NCBI GenBank assembly: GCA_036346205.1
Contig: JARFJB010002032.1
Span: 3,782,501-3,846,500, forward strand
Direction of reading: 5' to 3'
Source: Vesta saturnalis
Lineage: Eukaryota; Arthropoda; Insecta; Coleoptera; Lampyridae
DNA: 64,000 nucleotides
The position numbers and the translations under genes are program-made. The notes beneath the pieces were generated by a model, which was not told the origin of the DNA, made no database searches, and worked only from the letters and a program-made list of their open reading frames with translations. Positions within the stretch are counted from its first letter, which is position 1. Every line of letters starts with the position of its first letter. This document shows positions 62,820 through 64,000 of the stretch, one piece after another.

Positions 62820-64000
62820 AGAGCATCAAAAAATTATATCAAGACAGATTAGAAATAAAACTAGATGAAAGTGTAGTGGAAGAATCCCCAAATGAAATTT
62901 ATGAACATGTGAAAGATAGTATACACGGAGCAGCGAAATAAGCGCTGGGAATAGAAGAAAAGAAGAAACATAAAAAAAGTATTTAGTGTGGAACTCGAAG
63001 AGAAGATCAAGCTAAAACAGGATAAATATTTTGAATGGCTAAGAAACAAAACACCAACTTCAAGGCAAAACCATGTGGAATGTAGAAGGCAAGTAAAAGA
63101 ACAGGTAAAACAAGAAAAAAATGAACATTGGGATAATACATTCAGAAACATAAATAACACAATAGGATTCGATCAATATAAAGAAGCGTGGAAAGACAGG
63201 AAACGAAAAATAAGAACAACATTATCTTAAGAAAACCGAAACAATGGATAGAGCACTACAAGAACAAAGACAACAATATATGATACAGCCAGACGACACA
63301 GCGGAAAATAAAGAAGGGGTAGAGCAAACAGGTATACGAAGGGAAGATGTGATAAAAGCACTAAGACAAAGTAAGGATAATATATCAGCAGGACCAGGGA
63401 ACATAAGAATAGAATTGATAAAATATAGAGGAAACAAGCTAATAGGAATAATAACGAAATTACCTTTTTTGGGTTTTTTAATGGTGTATTTTAAATTATA
63501 CAATTTAAACGTTTCGATAATACTTACAGTTATCTTCGTCTGTAGTAATATCGCACAGATGTTACTACTGTCGAAGATTCGAAACGTCTAAATTGTATAA
63601 TTTAAAATACACCATTTAAAAACCCAAAAAAGATAAGTATTTTATTATGTGTGATAATGGTGAAAGTTTATATTTTCAAATAACGAAAATGTTTCAGAAA
63701 ATAGAAAGAGGAGAACCCCACGCCGGCAGAATAGAACAAATCATACGTAGTATCAATTCATAAGAACGGAAACAGGACCGTATGCCAGAACAATCGAGAC
63801 ATCAGTATAATGCCAGTAATGAACAGACTCTTCGGTGCAATAATAAAACGTGGGGCACAGTGTGGTTTTAGATCCGGAAGATCGTGTATTGATAACATTC
63901 ATTGCGTTAGACAGATTATCGAAAAAAAATCGAGCCAAGAACATTGATACGCATATAACTTTTATGGACTTAGAAAAGGCGTACGACAACGTACCAAGAT
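62820..64000 (+). pseudogene. Non-LTR retrotransposon (LINE), partial, runs off window
   Basis: The pre-RT linker is rich in Lys and Glu (62988-63230: LRNKTPTSRQ, RRQVKEQVKQEK). The RT start reads DVIKALRQSKDNISAGPGNI. After an inserted MITE come CGFRSGRSCIDNIHCVRQII and, at the window end, THITFMDLEKAYDNVPR, the first catalytic Asp block. Stops and frameshifts show it is dead. The clade is uncertain, possibly RTE- or R4-like. Confidence 0.8.
63463..63632. mobile_element. 170-bp hairpin MITE inside the LINE
   Basis: Almost the whole segment folds on itself. Outer arms of about 54 bp (CTTTTTTGGGTTTTTTAATG and onward, 63464-63517 and about 63578-63631) differ at only a few positions. An inner GTAGTAA stem continues towards a short loop near 63553. 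It separates the two readable parts of the LINE RT, so it inserted later. Confidence 0.85.

Overview
This window looks like intergenic DNA from an arthropod, most likely an insect. It is AT-rich, has many (TA)n and (GT)n arrays, and is packed with mobile elements typical of arthropod genomes: Polinton/Maverick, Tc1/mariner DD41D, hAT, Penelope-like, non-LTR retrotransposons and foldback elements. I found no convincing single-copy host gene. Nearly every protein match is a transposon or virus-like gene, most of them broken. The species cannot be fixed from the sequence.

Layout. 1-10 kb is mostly unassigned. It holds a broken BESS-like ORF, a decayed Penelope-like GIY-YIG domain, and two promoter-like modules facing away from each other. 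10.7 kb carries a strong hairpin. 12.8-15.6 kb holds two diverged copies of one repeat in opposite orientation. 17.3-21 kb holds two dead transposases on the minus strand, a DDE/SWIM-type and a hAT.

21.1-31.9 kb is a degraded Polinton (Maverick), a virus-like DNA transposon. Its modules can still be read: a phospholipase-A2-like/minor-capsid-type ORF, adenain-like protease, a penton-like protein, major capsid protein, FtsK/HerA-type packaging ATPase and retroviral-type integrase on the plus strand, then a protein-primed family-B DNA polymerase on the minus strand. In an active element the polymerase would copy the element, the integrase would insert it, and the capsid, protease and ATPase would build a particle. 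Stops and frameshifts break most of these genes.

34.2-40.4 kb is the most unusual part: a palindromic foldback element of about 6.2 kb. Each arm carries a related small acidic ORF, and the centre is a 52-bp tandem repeat in both orientations. The left arm has also gained a 10-bp satellite, a truncated LINE sitting inside that satellite, and a tRNA-Gly-like insertion. A second foldback element (40.54-41.1 kb), a (TGCG)n minisatellite and a hairpin follow.

43.2-48.8 kb holds two more elements with long inverted repeats, a large GT array and a tRNA-Ala-like cloverleaf. 48.9-58.8 kb is a block of three Tc1/mariner-type elements (E1, E2, E3) separated by (TA)n arrays. About 4.43 kb of it is tandemly duplicated, and one copy of E2 keeps a 328-codon transposase ORF with its catalytic triad. 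58.8-64 kb holds TA/CA arrays, a Penelope-like reverse transcriptase fragment, a decayed hAT-like gene and a LINE interrupted by a 170-bp hairpin MITE.
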